Position numbers and translations under genes: made by a program. A stretch of DNA of 64,000 bases, from contig JAZOCU010000011.1 of assembly GCA_045596625.1 (NCBI GenBank), positions 1 to 64,000 of the forward strand, in the 5' to 3' direction. The first letter of the stretch is position 1; each line of letters starts with the position of its first letter. Below are positions 7,704 through 15,971 of this stretch, piece by piece. This DNA comes from Firm-04 sp045596625 (GTDB lineage Bacteria; Bacillota; Clostridia; Oscillospirales; Ruminococcaceae). Below the pieces are notes generated by a model. It worked only from the letters and a program-made list of their open reading frames with translations, ran no database searches and had not been told where the DNA came from.

Positions 7704-7770
7704 ATTATATCACAGTTTTGATATAAAAGCAATGCTTTTGATATAAAATCCATTGATTTTTCAGTATAAT
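7704..7770. promoter_or_regulatory. Divergent promoter region with twin 13-bp AraC-type half sites
   Basis: TTTTGATATAAAA occurs at 7716-7728 and again at 7736-7748, exactly 20 bp apart (two helical turns). The minus-strand araC promoter (TTGCTT at 7727-7732, TATAAT at 7704-7709, 17-nt spacer) overlaps copy 1. The plus-strand MATE promoter has TATAAT at 7765-7770 but no good -35, with copy 2 just upstream. This suits repression of the regulator and activation of the transporter. Confidence 0.7.
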
Positions 7771-7793
7771 TATCGCAATGGAGGAGATATATA

Positions 7794-9167
7794 ATGGCTA
7801 GAACTTACGATTTGACGGAAGGAAAGGTTTCCCATCTGATCCTGCGGTTCTTTTTTCCGATGTTTTTTACAAATATGCTGCAGCAGATCTATACGATTGC
7901 AGATACTGCCATTGTAGGCAAGGGTCTTGGTGATCTTGCTTTGGGCGCTGTGGGTAATATGTCATCACTGACCTTTCTGATTATCGGCTTTTCCATGGGT
8001 CTTGCCAATGGATTTTCTGTTCTGATCGCACAGCATTACGGTGCCAAGCGATATGCTGCCATGCGTAAGGCTGTCGCTTCTTCCATTAAGCTGTCGGTGA
8101 TGATTACGGTGTTGCTGACGATGCTGAGTGTCTGCGGTTTAAAGTGGATTTTGCTTGTACTGCAAACGCCCGAAAAAATGCTGTCTGACAGTCTGATATA
8201 CGGCTATGTGATTTTCGGCGGTCTGTTTTCTACGATTGCTTTTAATCTTTGCTCATTTATTCTTCGTGCACTGGGTGACAGCAAAACGCCCTTGATTGCG
8301 ATTATTGTTTCAACGATTGTCAATATCACACTGAATTGTCTCTTCATTTTTGTTATGAAAACCGGTGTTGAGGGTGCAGCACTGGCAACAGTGTTTTCTC
8401 AGCTCTTATCTGCTTTCATCTGTTATCTGAAGCTTCGCAAGATCGAGATCCTGCGCTTGCATCTTTCCGATTTTGCGACCGATTGGTCAGTTTATCACCA
8501 ATTGATGAAAAATGGTGTGCCCATGGCACTGATGAATTCGATCACTGCAGTAGGCTGTATGGTGGTACAGTATTTCGTGAACGGATTGGGTGAAGCATTT
8601 ACTTCTGCATATTCTGTTTGCAGTAAGTATATCAATCTGTTCATGCAGCCTGCTTGTACTGCTGGATTTACCATGTCCTCGTTTACAGGACAAAACTATG
8701 GTGCTGAAAAATACAAAAGAATTCGTCAGGGTCTTCATGTATGTATGGGTATTGCCGCAATTTCTTATCTTCTGCTGGGATCTGTTATGGTCATATTCCC
8801 TGAAGGACTTGCAGGACTGATGCTCAATGGTGAACAGCCAATCCGGCTTGCGGCCGAATTCCTGCCGATCTGCGGCGTTATGCTGTTTGGTGTGGATTTC
8901 CTGTTTGTATTTCGAAGCGGCGTGCAGGGAATGGGATATCCGCTGATTCCTATGTGCTCCGGTATTGTGGAAATGGTGATGCGAATCAGCGTGATCGTAT
9001 TTTTAATTCCTGTACTTGGCTTTAGAGCCACAGCTTATGCAGAAGTGGTTGCATGGCTTGGCGCTTTGCTTCTGAATATCATTGCGTTTGAATATTTGAT
9101 TGGTAAAAAGCTGAAATATCAGCATAAGCATAGTACAAAACCGAAGACTTGTCAATCTCATACTTGA
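7794..9167 (+). CDS. MATE-family efflux transporter
   Basis: The product has 457 residues with about 12 hydrophobic segments in two related halves, as usual for MATE proteins, which export cationic drugs or metabolites in exchange for Na+ or H+. The family start is clear (LILRFFFPMFFTNMLQQIYTIADTAIVGKGLG). The substrate is not known. GGAGGA lies before the ATG. It is divergent from the AraC regulator, which likely activates it. The alcohol dehydrogenase gene begins only 13 nt after its stop, so the two are probably in one transcript, linking export with detoxification or redox balance. Confidence 0.92.
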   Translation: MARTYDLTEGKVSHLILRFFFPMFFTNMLQQIYTIADTAIVGKGLGDLALGAVGNMSSLTFLIIGFSMGLANGFSVLIAQHYGAKRYAAMRKAVASSIKLSVMITVLLTMLSVCGLKWILLVLQTPEKMLSDSLIYGYVIFGGLFSTIAFNLCSFILRALGDSKTPLIAIIVSTIVNITLNCLFIFVMKTGVEGAALATVFSQLLSAFICYLKLRKIEILRLHLSDFATDWSVYHQLMKNGVPMALMNSITAVGCMVVQYFVNGLGEAFTSAYSVCSKYINLFMQPACTAGFTMSSFTGQNYGAEKYKRIRQGLHVCMGIAAISYLLLGSVMVIFPEGLAGLMLNGEQPIRLAAEFLPICGVMLFGVDFLFVFRSGVQGMGYPLIPMCSGIVEMVMRISVIVFLIPVLGFRATAYAEVVAWLGALLLNIIAFEYLIGKKLKYQHKHSTKPKTCQSHT

Positions 9168-9180
9168 AAGGATGGCTATT

Positions 9181-10362
9181 ATGGATCAATTTACTTTTTA
9201 CAGTCCAACGGAATTTGTATTTGGAAAGGATAAGGAGAATCAATGCGGAAGCTATGTGAAAAAGCATGGCGGCTCCCGTGTTTTGATTCACTATGGCTCC
9301 GGTTCGGTGATTCGTTCCGGTTTGCTGGATCGTGTCAAGGCATCTCTGGAGGAAAGTGGGATTTATTATGTAACACTTGGTGGTGTGCAGCCCAATCCAA
9401 GAGATACTTTGATCTATGAGGGTATCCGTATTTGCCGCGAGGAGCAGATCGATTTTATCTTGTCTGTTGGTGGCGGCTCTTGCATTGATTCTTCCAAAGG
9501 CATTGCACTTGGCGTACCCTATGACGGCGATTTCTGGGATTTTTACGGCACAGGCAAGACTGTTGAGCGTGCATTGCCTATCGGCACAGTATTGACCATT
9601 GCTGCTGCCGGCAGTGAGGGTTCTGGCGCTTCTGTTGTCACAAAAGAAGAGGGGATGCTTAAGCGGGATACCAGCTCTGATTTACTGCGTCCTCGGTTTT
9701 CAATTCTCAATCCTGCTTTGACCCAGACCTTGCCTACCTATCAGACTGCTTGTGGTGCAACGGATATTATGGCGCATGTGTTTGAGCGTTACTTTACCAA
9801 CACCAAGGAAGTGGAGATCACGGACCGCCTTTGTGAAGCAGTTCTGCTGACCATGATCAAGGAAACCCCTCGTGTGATTGCAGATCCGGATCTCTATGAA
9901 GCGCGTGCCAATATCATGTGGGCAGGCACCGTAGCACATAATGATATTGTCGGTGTGGGCAGAAGTCAGGACTGGAACAGCCATGGCATTGAGCATGAGC
10001 TTTCCGGCTTGTATGATTGTGCACATGGTGCAGGTCTTGCTGTGATTATGCCTGCATGGATGGAATTTGTGATGCAGCATGATGTGATGCGCTTTGCACA
10101 GATGGCAGTGCGTATTTGGGGCTGTGAGATGAATTTTGCCTGCCCTGAAACGACGGCACGTGAGGGTATCCGTCGGTTCCGTATGTTCCTGCATTCCATT
10201 GGTATGCCTATCAATTTTGCAGAGCTTGGTGCAAAGGAAGAGGATATCCCGTTGCTGGTTGAAAAGTTCGGGCTGGGCGATGGTAAAACCGGCGGCTTTG
10301 TCGCACTTTCCTCGGAAGATGTTGCCGCGATCTATCGGATTGCTGCGCATGCATCGCTTTAA
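9181..10362 (+). CDS. Iron-dependent (butanol-type) alcohol dehydrogenase
   Basis: The product has 393 residues. It is a Fe-ADH family enzyme that reduces aldehydes with NAD(P)H in the cytoplasm. The start FTFYSPTEFVFGKD and the nucleotide-binding SVGGGSCIDSSKGIA segment (about 92-106) are typical of YqhD/BdhA proteins. Metal ligands lie in the later half: Asp in ACGATDIMAHVFE and the histidines in HGIEHELSG and DCAHGAGLAVIMP. The ATG at 9181 is preferred over the ATG at 9172, because GAAAGG (9166-9171) touches the latter but is well spaced from the former. It is probably cotranscribed with the MATE gene. Confidence 0.93.
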   Translation: MDQFTFYSPTEFVFGKDKENQCGSYVKKHGGSRVLIHYGSGSVIRSGLLDRVKASLEESGIYYVTLGGVQPNPRDTLIYEGIRICREEQIDFILSVGGGSCIDSSKGIALGVPYDGDFWDFYGTGKTVERALPIGTVLTIAAAGSEGSGASVVTKEEGMLKRDTSSDLLRPRFSILNPALTQTLPTYQTACGATDIMAHVFERYFTNTKEVEITDRLCEAVLLTMIKETPRVIADPDLYEARANIMWAGTVAHNDIVGVGRSQDWNSHGIEHELSGLYDCAHGAGLAVIMPAWMEFVMQHDVMRFAQMAVRIWGCEMNFACPETTAREGIRRFRMFLHSIGMPINFAELGAKEEDIPLLVEKFGLGDGKTGGFVALSSEDVAAIYRIAAHASL

Positions 10363-10376
10363 TTGCTGTTGTTTTA

Positions 10377-10416
10377 TATGAAGTCACTGTTTCGGTGTTC
10401 CGGCAGTGACTTCATA
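10377..10416 (+). terminator. Hairpin after the alcohol dehydrogenase
   Basis: A 13-bp stem (TATGAAGTCACTG / CAGTGACTTCATA, 10377-10389 with 10404-10416). The T-run is weak, so termination may be partial. Confidence 0.65.
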
Positions 10417-10424
10417 TTACATAC

Positions 10425-10453
10425 TTGCATCTTCTTTTCTTTTATGGTATAAT
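10425..10453 (+). promoter_or_regulatory. Promoter of the rhomboid gene
   Basis: TTGCAT (10425-10430), 17 nt, TATAAT (10448-10453), 30 nt ahead of the ATG. Confidence 0.75.
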
Positions 10454-10482
10454 AATATTACTGTGAAAAGGAGGCAACAAGA

Positions 10483-11076
10483 ATGTTCAAACGATTGCTG
10501 GCAAAATTCCAATATAATGCACCTGTAATATTGACAATGACCTTGATCTCATTTCTTTCCTTGCTGCTGGGCTATTGTACCGGCGGTGCAAGTACCCGGT
10601 TCTTTTTTAGTATATATCGTTCCCGTTTGTTTGATCCTATGCAGTATATCCGTTTGTTTACATATGTATTCGGTCATGCGGATTACGCACATTTTATCGG
10701 AAACTTCACCATTATTCTTTTGGTTGGTCCTATGTTGGAGGAAAAATACGGCTCAAAGCAGCTGCTTGAGATGATGGCAGTGACAGCTCTGGTGACAGGC
10801 CTTGTACAGATCATCTTTTTCCCGCATACTGCCTTGCTGGGTGCCAGTGGAATTGCTTTTATGCTGATTCTGCTCAGTTCCTTTGCCAATTATGAAAGAG
10901 GTAAAATTCCGCTGACGCTGATTCTGGTGGCACTGATCTATCTCAGCGGCGAGATTGTGGATGGTATTGTTAATCGAAATGATAATATTTCGCAGATGGG
11001 CCATATTCTTGGCGGCGCATGCGGTTGTGTCTTTGGCTGGTTTATTACCAAAAACTCTGATCATACCGTTGCATGA
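10483..11076 (+). CDS. Rhomboid-family intramembrane serine protease
   Basis: The product has 197 residues and six predicted membrane helices. It has the catalytic Ser122 in the GASG motif and the catalytic His174 in the last helix (QMGHILGG), plus the HADYAHFIGN region in helix 2. It would cleave substrates within the membrane, but the target is unknown. All catalytic residues are present and the size is that of the minimal six-helix bacterial type. It is a single-gene unit with its own promoter and terminator. Confidence 0.92.
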   Translation: MFKRLLAKFQYNAPVILTMTLISFLSLLLGYCTGGASTRFFFSIYRSRLFDPMQYIRLFTYVFGHADYAHFIGNFTIILLVGPMLEEKYGSKQLLEMMAVTALVTGLVQIIFFPHTALLGASGIAFMLILLSSFANYERGKIPLTLILVALIYLSGEIVDGIVNRNDNISQMGHILGGACGCVFGWFITKNSDHTVA

Positions 11077-11097
11077 CCTTCGATTTTGTCACATTGT

Positions 11098-11126
11098 GCA
11101 GCAAGGGTATGGCTCTTGCTGCTTTT
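11098..11126 (+). terminator. Intrinsic terminator of the rhomboid gene
   Basis: An 8-bp stem GCAGCAAG / CTTGCTGC (11098-11105 with 11115-11122) followed by TTTT. Confidence 0.75.
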
Positions 11127-11170
11127 CTATATAACGATTTTGTCATTTTGCAAAAAAGTTGCTTTTTTGC

Positions 11171-11199
11171 TTGCAATTTCATAAAATGTATGATAAAAT
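11171..11199 (+). promoter_or_regulatory. Promoter of the cellobiose phosphorylase gene
   Basis: TTGCAA (11171-11176), 17 nt, TAAAAT (11194-11199). No obvious operator is seen. Confidence 0.65.
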
Positions 11200-11240
11200 A
11201 AATACAACCTTTGCGTATTGATTTTAGGAGGAGCTTTCTT

Positions 11241-13631
11241 ATGAATTACGGTTATTTTGATCTCAAAAACAAAGAATATGTGATCACTCGCCCCGATACT
11301 CCCGCTGCATGGTCCAATTATCTGGGAGATCCCGAATACGGCGCCATCATCACCAACAATGCTGCCGGTTACAGTTTTGTCAAGAGTGGTGCCAACGGTC
11401 GTATTGCACGATTCCGTTTCAACTCCATGATGTCTCTGCCCGGACGTTATATTTATCTGCGTGATGCTGAAAACGGTGATTATTGGTCTGCATCCTGGCA
11501 GCCTGTGGCAAAGCCTCTGGAGGATTATCATTGTGTTTGTCGCCACGGTACCGCTTATACCGTGATCCGTTCTGAGTATGCCGGCATCACCGCCGAGACA
11601 ACGTATTATGTTCCTGATACCTATGAAGTATGGCAGTGCAAGATCACCAATACATCCGATCGTCCGAGAACGCTTTCTGTATTCGGTTTTGTGGAATTTA
11701 CCAACGACAGCAACTATAATCAGGATCAAGTGAATCTGCAGTATACTCTGTTCATTACCCGCACCAGCTTCGAGGGTAATCGTGTGGTGCAGCATATCAA
11801 TGAAAACAGCGGTAAGGATGCAACCGGTTCCAATCATCGTGAGCGTTTCTTTGGTATGGTCGGTGCACCCGTTCAATCCGCTAACGGTAATCTTGACAGC
11901 TTCATCGGCGCATATCGCAGCTATTCCAATCCTGTTGCTGTTGAGAATGGTGTCTGCGATAATACCATGAACTATAATGCCAATGCCTGCGGTGCACTGC
12001 AAACAGAGATTACTTTGCAGCCCGGCGAATCCCGCACTTTGGTTTATGTATTTGGTCAGCGCAACAGTGCAGAGGCTGCTGAGATCCTTGCAAAATATGA
12101 GCAGGATGGTGTTGCTGATACGGAGATCACCAATCTCAAGGAGTATTGGCATGAGCAGCTCTCTCATTTTGAAGTCGAAACACCTTCGGATACCTTTAAT
12201 AACATGGTCAATGTCTGGAATGCATACCAGTGTTTCATTACTTCCATCTGGAGCCGTGCTGCATCTCTCATTTACTGTGGTGAGCGTAACGGCTATGGTT
12301 ATCGAGATACAGTACAGGATATCCAGGGTATCATCCATCTGAATCCTGAAATGGCTCTGGACCGTATTCGTTTTATGTTGTCTGCACAGGTGGATAATGG
12401 CGGTGGCCTGCCTCTGGTCAAGTTCAATCATAATGCAGGCCATGAGAATACACCGGATGATCCCGAATATGTAAAGGAAACCGGCCACCCCTCATATCGT
12501 GCCGATGATGCGCTGTGGCTGTTCCCCACCATTGTCAAGTATATCGGTGAAAGCGGTAACCAGGCATTCCTGGATGAAGTGATCGTATATGCAAACGGTG
12601 GCGAAGATACTGTTTATGATCATCTGAAGCGTGCGATCCGCTTCTCTATGGAGCGTCTGGGTGCACATGATATGCCTGCCGGTCTCCATGCCGACTGGAA
12701 TGACTGCCTGCGTCTGGGTGCAAAGGGTGAATCGACCTTTGTTGCCTTCCAGCTCTATTATGCAATGAACGTCATTCACGATATGGCAGTTGCAAAAAAT
12801 GATACCGCGTATATTGCTTATATTGAAGATGCCCGCGAAAAGCTTTCGGCTTCTCTGGCAAAGTGTTGGGATGAGGATCGCTTTATCCGTGGTATCCGTG
12901 AGGATGGCGTGGTCGTTGGTGCCAAGAAGGATCCCGAAGCAAATATGTGGCTCAATCCTCAGAGCTGGAGCGTAATTTCCGGCTTCGCCTCTGCCGATCA
13001 GGCAGAAAAAGCGATGGATAGTGTGTATACGATCCTCAATACACCCTATGGTGCAAAGCTTCTTGAGCCGCCCTATGTGGATCATTATTTCGATGGTGCT
13101 CTGATGCATATTTTCAATCCGGATACCAAAGAAAACGGCGGTATCTTCTCGCAGTCTCAGGGCTGGTTGATTCTAGCCGAGGCTCTTATGGGTCATGGCG
13201 ACCGTGCCTTTGAATATTTCACAGAAAGCTCACCGGCATCTATGAACGATAAGGCCGAGATTCGTGTCATGGAACCTTATGTGCATGGTCAGTTTACTGA
13301 AAGCACACGTTCTCCTTTTGCAGGCCGCTCTCATGTGCATTGGCTCACCGGCACTGCTTCGACAGTTATGGTTGGTTGTGTAGAGGGTATTTGCGGTATT
13401 CGTCCGAATCTCGATGGCCTGACCATTTCGCCTTCGATTCCTGGTGCATGGGATGGTATGAAAATGCACAAGCTGTTCCGTGGAAAGATGCTGCATATCA
13501 CAGTGGAGAATCCTAACCACGTTCAGAGTGGTGTGAAGGCAATGACTGTAAACGGTAAGGCCGTTGAGGGCAACTTCCTTACTTCCGATATTCTCTTGGA
13601 TGAGAACCAGATCGTGATCACTCTGGGCTGA
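11241..13631 (+). CDS. cbp: Cellobiose phosphorylase, GH94
   Basis: The product has 796 residues and no signal peptide, so it is cytoplasmic. It splits cellobiose with phosphate into glucose 1-phosphate and glucose, saving ATP when cellulose is used. The N-terminal beta-sandwich begins MNYGYFDLKNKEYVITRPDT (a known start for the family); the (alpha/alpha)6 domain carries the catalytic Asp485 in HADWNDCL. The length matches the family (about 810). The start at 11241 follows GGAGGAG; an upstream in-frame extension lacks a ribosome site. Cellodextrin phosphorylase is the alternative, but size and motifs favour cellobiose. It fits with the dockerin cellulase at 38.8 kb. Confidence 0.94.
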   Translation: MNYGYFDLKNKEYVITRPDTPAAWSNYLGDPEYGAIITNNAAGYSFVKSGANGRIARFRFNSMMSLPGRYIYLRDAENGDYWSASWQPVAKPLEDYHCVCRHGTAYTVIRSEYAGITAETTYYVPDTYEVWQCKITNTSDRPRTLSVFGFVEFTNDSNYNQDQVNLQYTLFITRTSFEGNRVVQHINENSGKDATGSNHRERFFGMVGAPVQSANGNLDSFIGAYRSYSNPVAVENGVCDNTMNYNANACGALQTEITLQPGESRTLVYVFGQRNSAEAAEILAKYEQDGVADTEITNLKEYWHEQLSHFEVETPSDTFNNMVNVWNAYQCFITSIWSRAASLIYCGERNGYGYRDTVQDIQGIIHLNPEMALDRIRFMLSAQVDNGGGLPLVKFNHNAGHENTPDDPEYVKETGHPSYRADDALWLFPTIVKYIGESGNQAFLDEVIVYANGGEDTVYDHLKRAIRFSMERLGAHDMPAGLHADWNDCLRLGAKGESTFVAFQLYYAMNVIHDMAVAKNDTAYIAYIEDAREKLSASLAKCWDEDRFIRGIREDGVVVGAKKDPEANMWLNPQSWSVISGFASADQAEKAMDSVYTILNTPYGAKLLEPPYVDHYFDGALMHIFNPDTKENGGIFSQSQGWLILAEALMGHGDRAFEYFTESSPASMNDKAEIRVMEPYVHGQFTESTRSPFAGRSHVHWLTGTASTVMVGCVEGICGIRPNLDGLTISPSIPGAWDGMKMHKLFRGKMLHITVENPNHVQSGVKAMTVNGKAVEGNFLTSDILLDENQIVITLG

Positions 13632-13654
13632 TCCTGTCGCATCCAATTACGATG

Positions 13655-13690
13655 AAAAGGCGCATATGTACCATGTTATGCGCCTTTTTA
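13655..13690 (+). terminator. Intrinsic terminator of the GH94 gene
   Basis: A 12-bp stem AAAAGGCGCATA / TATGCGCCTTTT (13655-13666 with 13677-13688) followed by T. Confidence 0.88.
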
Positions 13691-13722
13691 TATTTTATAA
13701 ATGTGAAAGAGGAGGAACTTGT

Positions 13723-14457
13723 ATGATCTCGTTAAAGGGGAAATGGGCACTCATAACCGGTGCGAGCCGTGGAATTGGCAGACTTTCGGCATTGCAGCTT
13801 GCAGAGCAGGGATGTCATCTTATTCTGCACGCCAGAACACTCGATCATTTGAATGGCATTCGTGCCGAGGTTGAGGCTTTGGGTGTGAATGTACATTGTG
13901 TGGCTGCTGAGCTTTCCGATCCGGAGCAAGTCAAAGCAATGCTTGCTGCTGTGGATGCGCTTGCGGTACCGGTATCGGTGGTATGCAACAATGCAGCGGT
14001 TCAGATCGCGTATCGTACCGATTATTTTCTGACACCGGTTTCCGATTTTACGACAAGCTTTATGATCAATACAATCGCACCGATGATGATCTGCTATCAT
14101 TTTCTGCCGAAGATGAAAGCTGCCGGCTTTGGTCGTATCATCAATACAACCAGTGGTATTGACAAGGAGCCGGAGCAGGCAGGCTATTCTGCCAGCAAAG
14201 CTGCTCTTGATAAAGTAACTCGTGATCTCGGCACTACGATCGAGGGCACCGATGTTATTATCAGCCTTGCAGATCCCGGCTGGTGCCGTACGGATCTGGG
14301 AGGTCCTCATGCCCCCAATACACCGGAATCCGCTTTGCCCGGTGTAATCGTTGGCGCCTTCGTTAACGATGGCAAAAGTGGACGCATCTTCCATGGTCAG
14401 CGTTTTAGCGGCATGAGCCTTTACGATGCCGTAGAGATTGCTGAAAAAGAATCTTAA
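13723..14457 (+). CDS. Short-chain dehydrogenase/reductase
   Basis: The product has 244 residues. It has a Rossmann fold with the NAD(P)-binding TGASRGIG near the N-terminus (about 12-19), an NNAA in place of the usual NNAG, and the active-site pair Y155 and K159 (YSASK). The segment DPGWCRTDLGG after the active site is typical of 3-oxoacyl-reductase-like SDRs. The substrate is not predictable. The start at 13723 follows GGAGGAA; an in-frame ATG at 13666 lies inside the preceding terminator and is unlikely. It is probably a single-gene unit. Confidence 0.9.
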   Translation: MISLKGKWALITGASRGIGRLSALQLAEQGCHLILHARTLDHLNGIRAEVEALGVNVHCVAAELSDPEQVKAMLAAVDALAVPVSVVCNNAAVQIAYRTDYFLTPVSDFTTSFMINTIAPMMICYHFLPKMKAAGFGRIINTTSGIDKEPEQAGYSASKAALDKVTRDLGTTIEGTDVIISLADPGWCRTDLGGPHAPNTPESALPGVIVGAFVNDGKSGRIFHGQRFSGMSLYDAVEIAEKES

Positions 14458-14463
14458 TTGTTT

Positions 14464-14500
14464 AATCGCTGTGCATCTAACCTGCACAGCGATTTTTTTT
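14464..14500 (+). terminator. Intrinsic terminator of the SDR gene
   Basis: A 12-bp stem AATCGCTGTGCA / TGCACAGCGATT (14464-14475 with 14483-14494) followed by a T-run. Confidence 0.9.
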
Positions 14501-14521
14501 GAAAAAAACTTTCAAATCCTC

Positions 14522-14560
14522 TTGACAAATTGAAATTTATATGATATCATATTGATATCA
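14522..14560 (+). promoter_or_regulatory. Promoter with two TGATATCA operators
   Basis: TTGACA (14522-14527), 17 nt, TATCAT (14545-14550). The 8-bp palindrome TGATATCA occurs at 14542-14549 and 14553-14560, 11 bp apart, covering the -10 and start region. Tandem short sites at one-turn spacing are the usual binding pattern of ribbon-helix-helix repressors, and such a protein is encoded by the second gene of this operon. Confidence 0.68.
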
Positions 14561-14619
14561 GAAGGAAATGCTTCTGAATTGGAATCGAAGCAGTTTATGT
14601 GACAGAAAGGAATGGTATT

Positions 14620-15663
14620 ATGAAAGAAATTATTCTCAACAACAAGAAAAATGGTGGCATCGCTTTACTGCTGATTGTTATTTTCTATCTGGCTGCGATT
14701 GCTGCGATGATTTATGGCATTGTATTGTGTGAAGAGACATTAGGCACATCTGTTCTCGGTTATATTTTAGCGATTGGCGGTGCTGTGTGGGTATGTGCTG
14801 GGTGGATTCCGTTTTTAGGTCTGAAGATTCTGAAGCCGCAGGAAGCTCTGGTTCTGACCTTGTTTGGTAAGTATATCGGAACGCTCAAAGAGGAAGGCTT
14901 CTATTATGTAAATCCGTTTTGCTCTGCAGTCAATCCGGCAGCCAATACGAAGCTGCGGCAGAGCGGTGATGTGGCGGGCAGCGGTACCGGATTTTCTCTT
15001 GCAGTGTCCGATACTGTGAACAAGGCTGATGTTGCTGTGACCAATTTTGATAAGCGTATTTCTTTGAAGATCATGACGCTGAACAATAACCGTCAGAAGA
15101 TCAATGATTGTCTTGGTAATCCTGTTGAGATCGGTATTGCAGTGATGTGGCGGGTAACTGATACGGCGAAAGCTGTGTTTAACGTCGATAACTATAAGGA
15201 ATATCTTTCTCTCCAGTGCGACAGTGCGCTGCGGAATATTGTTCGTCTTTATCCATATGATGTGGCACCGAATGTGGATACAACCGGTGATGGCATTGCT
15301 GATGAAGGCAGCCTGCGTGGTTCCAGCGAAGTGGTTGCAGCTCGAATTCGCGATGAGATCCAGCAGAAGGTTATCAATGCAGGAATTGAAGTGTTGGAAG
15401 CCCGCATCACCTATCTTGCCTATGCACCGGAGATCGCTGCGGTCATGCTCCAAAGACAGCAGGCATCGGCGATTGTGGATGCGCGCAAGATGATCGTGGA
15501 TGGCGCCGTAGGTATGGTTGAAATGGCACTTGAGCGATTGAACGAAAAACAGGTTGTTGATCTGGATGAGGAGCGCAAGGCTGCTATGGTATCCAATCTG
15601 TTGGTGGTATTGTGCGGAAATCGTGATGCGCAGCCTGTTGTGAATTCCGGCAGCTTATATTGA
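14620..15663 (+). CDS. SPFH (band 7/stomatin-like) membrane protein
   Basis: The product has 347 residues. Two N-terminal hydrophobic segments (about 12-65) anchor it, followed by an SPFH domain beginning ILKPQEALVLTLFGKYIGTLKEEGFYYVNPF and a helical, charged C-terminal part that in the family drives oligomerisation (ARITYLAYAPEIAAVMLQRQQA). Such proteins scaffold membrane microdomains or regulate membrane proteases; no protease partner lies here. The ATG at 14620 has AAAGGA at good distance; a GTG seven codons upstream is less likely. It is followed after 39 nt by a small RHH protein and the pair probably forms one operon. Confidence 0.88.
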   Translation: MKEIILNNKKNGGIALLLIVIFYLAAIAAMIYGIVLCEETLGTSVLGYILAIGGAVWVCAGWIPFLGLKILKPQEALVLTLFGKYIGTLKEEGFYYVNPFCSAVNPAANTKLRQSGDVAGSGTGFSLAVSDTVNKADVAVTNFDKRISLKIMTLNNNRQKINDCLGNPVEIGIAVMWRVTDTAKAVFNVDNYKEYLSLQCDSALRNIVRLYPYDVAPNVDTTGDGIADEGSLRGSSEVVAARIRDEIQQKVINAGIEVLEARITYLAYAPEIAAVMLQRQQASAIVDARKMIVDGAVGMVEMALERLNEKQVVDLDEERKAAMVSNLLVVLCGNRDAQPVVNSGSLY

Positions 15664-15702
15664 TCTGCACAAAGAATTATAATGAACAAGGAGGCCGTCT
15701 GA

Positions 15703-15924
15703 ATGATCGATAAAAATGCAAAAAAGCAAGTTCCGCTACGACTTTCCGCACGGCTTTATAACGATCTGACTTGCTGGGCGGAAACAGATTTTCGTTCTGT
15801 CAACGGACAGATCGAATATTTGCTGACTGAGTGTGTCAAGCAATGGAAGAAAAGCGGAAAATATGTTTCGGAGGAGCTGGATGCACCACCGGATATTGAT
15901 GTGGAATCCTTTGAGAAGTCATAA
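15703..15924 (+). CDS. Arc-like ribbon-helix-helix DNA-binding protein
   Basis: The product has 73 residues. KKQVPLRLSARLYNDLTCWAET (strand then helix) and VNGQIEYLLTECVKQWK (second helix) match the Arc/MetJ ribbon-helix-helix pattern. An acidic tail follows (PPDIDVESFEKS). It likely binds DNA as a dimer and may repress its own operon through the twin TGATATCA sites at 14542-14560. It resembles an antitoxin, but the gene before it encodes an SPFH protein rather than a toxin, so a toxin-antitoxin role is not supported. Confidence 0.78.
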   Translation: MIDKNAKKQVPLRLSARLYNDLTCWAETDFRSVNGQIEYLLTECVKQWKKSGKYVSEELDAPPDIDVESFEKS

Positions 15925-15926
15925 AG

Positions 15927-15965
15927 AAAACAGGCTTGCAGTTGATGCTGTAAGCCTGTTTTTGT
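15927..15965. terminator. Bidirectional terminator
   Basis: A stem AAAACAGGCTTGCAG / CTGTAAGCCTGTTTT (15927-15941 with 15948-15962, one mismatch) separates the SPFH-RHH operon from the convergent lipase-like gene. Confidence 0.88.
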
Positions 15966-15971
15966 TATGGG

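Noticed and set aside
11127..12488. Long open frame of 453 codons on the minus strand
   Set aside because: It lies wholly opposite the GH94 gene, has no ribosome site and a His/Ile/Thr-rich shadow composition. The plus-strand gene is certain.
15703..15924. RHH protein considered as an antitoxin
   Set aside because: The neighbouring gene is a 347-residue SPFH membrane protein and no toxin-like small ORF lies on either side.
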